Assembly (NCBI GenBank): GCA_013362835.1
Contig: JABFVJ010000269.1
Span: 1 to 9,193 of the forward strand
Direction of reading: 5' to 3'
Length of the DNA stretch: 9,193 nt
Origin: Nonomuraea sp.
GTDB lineage: Bacteria > Actinomycetota > Actinomycetes > Streptosporangiales > Streptosporangiaceae
In this document: positions 6,415 to 9,193 of the stretch, one piece after another
Layout of the letters: each line of letters begins with the position of its first letter
Position numbering within the stretch: the stretch's first letter is position 1
Made by a program: the position numbers and the translations under genes
Notes under the pieces: generated by a model
The model's input: only the letters and a program-made list of their open reading frames with translations
Told to the model about the DNA's origin: nothing
The model's database searches: none

Positions 6415-7587
6415 GTGCCCAAGCGCTTGCTTGATTTCCGGGACGTCACCGCCGTCGCGGGCATCGGCTACACCCCCTTCACCAAGAACTCGGGCGTCAG
6501 CACCCTCACCCTGGCCTGCCGCGCCGTCCTGGCCGCCCTGGAGGACGCCGGCCTCGGACCGGACGCCGTCGACGGCCTGGCCACCCACCGAGTCGGCGAC
6601 TCCGCCCCGCCCACCCTCGTGGCCCCCGCCCTGGGCATGAACGACCTCACCTGGCACCTCGACCAGTTCGGCGGCGGCAGCGTCTCGCACGCCGTCGTCG
6701 GCCAGGCCGCCCTCGCCGTCGCGACCGGCATGGCCGAGACGGTCGTCTGCTACCGGGCGATCAACGCGCGCTCCGAGTTCCGCATGGGCGGCACCGGCCG
6801 CGGCGTCCCCGCCGGCCCGGAAGTCCAGTACCAGGCCCCGTACGGCTACGTCGCGCCCCCGCAGCAGTACGCCATGTACGCCCGCGCCCACATGCTCAAG
6901 TACGGCACCCGGCCCGAGCACTTCGGCCGCCTGGCGGTCACCCAGCGCGCCAACGCGGTCAAGAACCCGCGGGCGCTCATGCGTACCCCGATCACGCTGG
7001 AGGACTACCTGGCGAGCAGGTGGATCGCCGAGCCGTTCCGCCTCCTGGACTGCTGCCTGGAGACCGACGGCGCCTGCGCCCTCGTCGTCACCACCGCGGA
7101 ACGCGCCCGCGACCTGCGCAGGCGCCCGGTCCTGATCTCGGCGGCGGCCTGGGGCGGCGGCACCTCCCACCTGTCGGGGACCGGCCCCGCCGACCCTACG
7201 GTGACCGCCGCCGCCGAGCTGGCCCCCCGCCTGTACGCCCAGGCCGGCCTCGGCCCCTGCGACGTCGACGTGGCCGAGATCTACGACTGCTTCACGTACT
7301 CGGTGATCGTCCAGCTTGAGGACTACGGCTTCTGCGCCAAGGGCGAGGGCGGCCCGTACGTGGACTCGGGCGCGACGGCCCTGGACGGCGAGCTGCCCGT
7401 GAACACCCACGGGGGCTTCCTGTCGGAGGGCTACGTGCACGGCGTCAACCACATCGCCGAGGCGGTCGCGCAGCTCAGGGGCGAGGCGGGGGACCGGCAG
7501 GTCCGCGGCGCCGAGGTGGCGCTCTCGACCGCCCAGCCCGGCTACATCCTGCCCGCCACCTCCGCGCTGATCCTCAGGAGGTCGTGA
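6415..7587 (+). CDS. Thiolase-fold lipid-transfer protein, probable acyl-CoA retro-aldolase
   Basis: 390 residues from GTG 6415, giving a nearly leaderless start; TTG 6427 (MLDFRDVTAVAGIGY) is an alternative. It belongs to the SCP-x/Ltp branch of the thiolase superfamily: VTAVAGIGYTPF (11-22), FGGGSVSHAVVGQAALAV (85-102), LLDCCLETDGACALVV (210-225), EIYDCFTYSVIVQLEDYGF (288-306), NTHGGFLSEGYVHG (330-343) and the PGYILP end. The usual nucleophilic Cys and the GHP histidine are missing; Tyr340 stands where GH is expected and Tyr290 is another candidate. This pattern is that of Ltp2-type aldolases, which cleave beta-hydroxyacyl-CoA rather than perform thiolysis. It diverges from the reductase-fadE30-ipdF operon under a shared KstR2-like control and precedes a DUF35 gene, the usual partner. 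The substrate (hydroxylated HIP-CoA side chain) is inferred. Confidence 0.82.
   Translation: MPKRLLDFRDVTAVAGIGYTPFTKNSGVSTLTLACRAVLAALEDAGLGPDAVDGLATHRVGDSAPPTLVAPALGMNDLTWHLDQFGGGSVSHAVVGQAALAVATGMAETVVCYRAINARSEFRMGGTGRGVPAGPEVQYQAPYGYVAPPQQYAMYARAHMLKYGTRPEHFGRLAVTQRANAVKNPRALMRTPITLEDYLASRWIAEPFRLLDCCLETDGACALVVTTAERARDLRRRPVLISAAAWGGGTSHLSGTGPADPTVTAAAELAPRLYAQAGLGPCDVDVAEIYDCFTYSVIVQLEDYGFCAKGEGGPYVDSGATALDGELPVNTHGGFLSEGYVHGVNHIAEAVAQLRGEAGDRQVRGAEVALSTAQPGYILPATSALILRRS
6418..6431. promoter_or_regulatory. KstR2-type operator 2 (one mismatch)
   Basis: CCCAAGCGCTTGCT matches AnCAAGnnCTTGnT at nine of ten fixed positions (C for the first A). It lies at about +5 to +18 of the plus-strand promoter and inside the first codons of the thiolase gene, where a bound protein would act as a roadblock. 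It shares CCAAGCGCTTGCTTG with operator 1; conservation over 15 bases exceeds what the coding constraint requires. Confidence 0.72.
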
Positions 7588-7590
7588 CCC

Positions 7591-8016
7591 ATGCTCCTCG
7601 GTCCCCGCCCGGAACCCGACCGCGACTCCGCCGAGTGGTGGGAGCGCCTCGCGCGGGGGGAGTTCGCGGTGCAGCGCTGCGCGGGCTGCGGCACCGCGCG
7701 TTTCCCCGCGCGGGCCTTCTGCCCGTCCTGCCGGGGCGAGTCCTGGCACTGGGAACGGGCCGAGCCCGAGGGCGTGGTCGAGAGCTGGATCGTCAACCAC
7801 CAGCCCTTCCTGCCGGGCGCGGGCGAGCCGTACGTCGTCGTGACGGTCAGGCTGGACGCGGTCCCCGGCTGCCTCGTGCACGGGAACTGGCGCGGCGCCC
7901 CGCCGCAGCCGGCCCAGCGGGTACGCGGGGTCCGCAGGCGGATCGACGACCGGCTGACGCTCCTGGACTGGGAGCCGGTGGATGGTCATCCGTCCGGGCG
8001 TACGTCCTCGCGCTAG
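7591..8016 (+). CDS. DUF35 Zn-ribbon/OB-fold protein, partner of the thiolase-fold enzyme
   Basis: A 141-residue protein with a short N-terminal helix (AEWWERLARGEF, 14-25), a zinc ribbon with Cys30/Cys33 and Cys44/Cys47 (CAGC and CPSC), and an OB-fold from about 60 to 127 ending in LLDWEPV. Such proteins bind thiolase-fold lipid-transfer enzymes and are needed for their aldolase activity; in the cholesterol side-chain system the same domain is fused behind a MaoC hydratase in ChsH2, whereas here it stands alone with no hydratase domain. ATG 7591 follows the thiolase stop by three bases, and AGGAGG nine bases upstream lies inside the thiolase 3' end, so the two are translated in series as expected for a stable complex. 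Confidence 0.85.
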   Translation: MLLGPRPEPDRDSAEWWERLARGEFAVQRCAGCGTARFPARAFCPSCRGESWHWERAEPEGVVESWIVNHQPFLPGAGEPYVVVTVRLDAVPGCLVHGNWRGAPPQPAQRVRGVRRRIDDRLTLLDWEPVDGHPSGRTSSR

Positions 8017-8378
8017 GGCGGATCCGATTCGTACCAGGAATTCCCACCAGTCCCACCATTCCGAAGCTGCCCCCGGGCCGGGCCGCGAGGGCGGATGATG
8101 AGGCTGAGGCGTCACGGTGGACGCACCCCCGGAGTTGGCGGCAGACGTGTGCGGTAGGGACTCGGTGACAGGCGTGGCCCCGAGGTCACGGCCGATCGCT
8201 GCTGCCGCGGGCCCGGGCCTGAGCCGGGTGGCGCGCAGCCCCCCGCAGGGAGCGGATCGTCGGGAACGGGACGGACCCCCTTGGAGGAAGGCGCGCCCTG
8301 GCGGGCGTGGGGGACCCGCCAGGACGCGCTTCCTGCCCCGTGAGCGGCGGCGCCAGGACTCCGGCGAGGGATGGAGTC
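8017..8378. other. Intergenic gap without a credible gene
   Basis: Open frames here (for example 8117-8488 on the + strand) have low-complexity Arg/Pro/Gly translations, no ribosome site, and run across two hairpins, so I reject them. There is no tRNA-like or repeat signature. The only structures are the hairpins at 8285-8334 and 8355-8380. The stretch separates the plus-strand thiolase-DUF35 operon from the convergent hypothetical gene. Confidence 0.6.
8285..8334. terminator. Long GC-rich hairpin, probable bidirectional terminator
   Basis: The arm at 8285-8305 (AGGAAGG...CTGGCGGG) pairs with 8315-8334 (CCCGCCAGG...CTTCCT): about 19 pairs with one bulged G and one mismatch, 9-base loop. It lies between convergent genes and could stop transcription from both sides. 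No U-run follows on either strand. The length is unusual for a simple terminator; a structured RNA element is possible. Confidence 0.5.
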
Positions 8379-8380
8379 CT
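8355..8380 (-). terminator. Hairpin at the 3' end of the hypothetical gene
   Basis: AGGACTCC (8355-8362) pairs perfectly with GGAGTCCT (8373-8380) across a 10-base loop. The right arm overlaps the stop codon (8379-8381) of the minus-strand gene, so it is transcribed at the very end of that message, 20 bases before the larger hairpin. Confidence 0.4.
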
Positions 8381-8717
8381 AGACCGTGGATTCGCGCACG
8401 GAGTCGGTGGGGAGGAGGGGCACGCGCTGCCGGCGACGTGCGGCGATGCGTCGAGCTGCTCCGACCAGGTCATCGATGGGGTGCGTGACGGGGGCGCCAC
8501 CCTCCTCGTTCCAGACAAAGGATCCGTCTTCGCACCACACGGTCAGCTCAGTCGACACCGAAAGCACGGGCATTCCCTTGCCATCGCTCTGGTACGTGTG
8601 GGTGAACCCCTGGCGATGCAACGCGTAACGCAGTAAACGTGTTGCTTCGCGAGGGTCATGCCAGGGCAGGTACGGCGTACCCGTGCGGTCCGGCAACACT
8701 GGCCTCCACCCCCTCAC
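8379..8717 (-). CDS. Hypothetical protein, 112 residues, divergent from the GntR regulator
   Basis: Soluble-looking small protein with no signal or membrane segment. It has an N-terminal helix after WHDPREATRLLRYALHRQG, a middle that looks beta-rich (PVLSVSTELTVWCEDGSFVWNE), and a helical, basic C-terminal part (DDLVGAARRIAARRRQR). I do not recognise a characterised family. It looks coding because composition and secondary structure pattern are protein-like across the whole frame. About 27 of 112 codons end in A or T (hand count), far more than in the genes to the left, and codon 28 is the rare TTA (8634-8636). The start is uncertain: GTG 8717 has a weak AAAGG three bases away; GTG 8699 or TTG 8696, with GGAGG three or six bases upstream, are alternatives. 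It diverges from a GntR gene and shares an upstream element with it, so it is probably that regulator's target. Confidence 0.65.
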   Translation of the reverse strand: MRGWRPVLPDRTGTPYLPWHDPREATRLLRYALHRQGFTHTYQSDGKGMPVLSVSTELTVWCEDGSFVWNEEGGAPVTHPIDDLVGAARRIAARRRQRVPLLPTDSVRESTV

Positions 8718-8732
8718 CGGCCTTTAGATGGA

Positions 8733-8743
8733 TTTGTACCAAC
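8733..8743 (-). promoter_or_regulatory. Shared element GTTGGTACAAA upstream of the hypothetical gene
   Basis: On the minus strand GTTGGTACAAA, 15 bases before GTG 8717, differs at one base from GTTGGAACAAA upstream of the GntR gene. TACAAA within it could also serve as a -10 box, so a protein bound here would block the promoter. Candidate operator of the divergent GntR regulator. Confidence 0.45.
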
Positions 8744-8813
8744 GAATGGATGATGGGCCGGTCGAGGGGGTTCGGTCAAGGGGTTGTGGCCTGCTAGAAC
8801 CAGATCGTCTAAA

Positions 8814-8826
8814 TTGTTGGAACAAA
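8814..8826 (+). promoter_or_regulatory. Shared element / palindrome upstream of the GntR gene
   Basis: TTGTTGGAACAA (8814-8825) has 5-base arms around GG and contains GTTGGAACAAA (8816-8826), the counterpart of the element at 8733-8743. It sits ten bases before GTG 8837, next to the ribosome site AAGGGG, a typical position for autorepression. A weak promoter (TTGTGG at 8784, TCTAAA at 8808) lies just upstream. Confidence 0.45.
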
Positions 8827-8836
8827 AGGGGTGAAA

Positions 8837-9193
8837 GTGGCAAGGTCGGTGCTGTATCAGCAGGTGGCTTCGGAACTGCGTCGAGCCATCTACTCGGGTG
8901 TCCTCGGCCCCGGGGCGCAGCTTCCGACCGAGGCGCAGCTCATGGAAGACCATGGGGTGAGCAGGAACACCGTGCGGCTGGCCCTCGGGGAGCTCGTCAA
9001 CGAGGGGCTGGTCACGCGCACACCACGGCGCGGAACGGTGGTCAGGGACCGCAGGCCACTGCTGATCTATCCGCAGCGCGAGCTGGAGCCGCAGCCCACC
9101 GGGGAACTACGGGAGGCGTTCGCCTACGCCGTTGGCCAGGAAGGCCGCGCGCCCAGCCAGTACATTGAAGTGCTGACGGTTTCTCCCGTCGAG
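8837..9193 (+). CDS. GntR family (HutC-type) transcriptional regulator, N-terminal part
   Basis: The frame is open to the last base, so only the first 119 residues are seen. Residues 7-70 are a typical GntR winged helix: YQQVASELRRAIYSGVLGPG, the LPTEAQLMEDHGVSRNTVR recognition region (29-47), LALGELVNEGLV (48-59) and the wing RTPRRGTVV (61-69). The start of a UTRA-like effector domain, which would make it HutC subfamily, should follow after about residue 90 and is cut. I chose GTG 8837 because AAGGGG lies five bases upstream; GTG 8831 would have no spacing. It acts in the cytoplasm as a DNA-binding, probably ligand-responsive repressor. The palindromic element before it and the matching copy before the divergent 112-residue gene suggest it controls both. 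Codon use is less GC-biased than in the steroid genes. The ligand is unknown. Confidence 0.88.
   Translation, partial: MARSVLYQQVASELRRAIYSGVLGPGAQLPTEAQLMEDHGVSRNTVRLALGELVNEGLVTRTPRRGTVVRDRRPLLIYPQRELEPQPTGELREAFAYAVGQEGRAPSQYIEVLTVSPVE

Noticed and set aside
6250..8115. Very long open frame on the minus strand opposite the thiolase and DUF35 genes, continuous with the flavin reductase frame
   Set aside because: It mirrors the codon bias of the real plus-strand genes; its translation is Arg/Gly/Ala/Val-rich without family motifs, and it crosses both promoters.
8017..8380. tRNA gene or attachment site in the intergenic gap
   Set aside because: No GGTTCGAATCC-like T-arm, cloverleaf or direct repeat could be found on either strand.
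8117..8488. Plus-strand frame of 123 codons in the gap after DUF35
   Set aside because: No ribosome site, low-complexity translation, crosses both hairpins and overlaps the supported hypothetical gene.

Overview
The window is very GC-rich DNA whose genes are spaced and biased like those of an actinomycete, probably a Streptosporangiaceae-type genome; the family assignment is inference. It holds nine genes, two of them cut by the window edges. No tRNA, rRNA, CRISPR array, transposase or integrase was seen.

Left part (1-3678): the 3' end of an ATP-grasp ligase gene on the + strand meets, stop codon to stop codon, a minus-strand set that reads leftward: a DUF2252 kinase-like protein, a second and divergent ATP-grasp protein, and a short-chain dehydrogenase (SDR). 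A TetR-type palindrome lies in the gap just before the SDR gene. What this set makes or modifies is unknown.

Middle part (3726-8016): this is the most informative region. A minus-strand operon (HsaB-type flavin reductase, fadE30, ipdF) diverges from a plus-strand operon (thiolase-fold lipid-transfer/retro-aldolase protein, DUF35 Zn-ribbon/OB protein). FadE30 and IpdF are enzymes for the C/D-ring steroid intermediate HIP (the methylhydrindane propanoate left after rings A and B are removed). The 250-base divergent region has two TTGACA promoters facing away from each other. Each start site is covered or closely followed by a copy of the same 15-base sequence, which contains the KstR2 operator AnCAAGnnCTTGnT (one perfect copy, one with a single mismatch). 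The sequence therefore supports a small KstR2-type steroid catabolism unit. The unusual addition is an aldolase-type thiolase plus a stand-alone DUF35 partner, which I propose removes acetyl-CoA from the HIP-CoA side chain. No fadD3, ipdAB, ipdC, echA20, fadA6 or kstR2 lies in the window.

Right part (8017-9193): a 362-base gap with two strong hairpins leads to a 112-residue hypothetical gene (minus strand) that diverges from a HutC/GntR-type regulator (plus strand, cut by the window end). Both share the element GTTGGWACAAA in their upstream regions, in opposite orientation. Codon use here is visibly less GC-biased than in the steroid genes and includes a rare TTA codon, which suggests an accessory segment of different origin.
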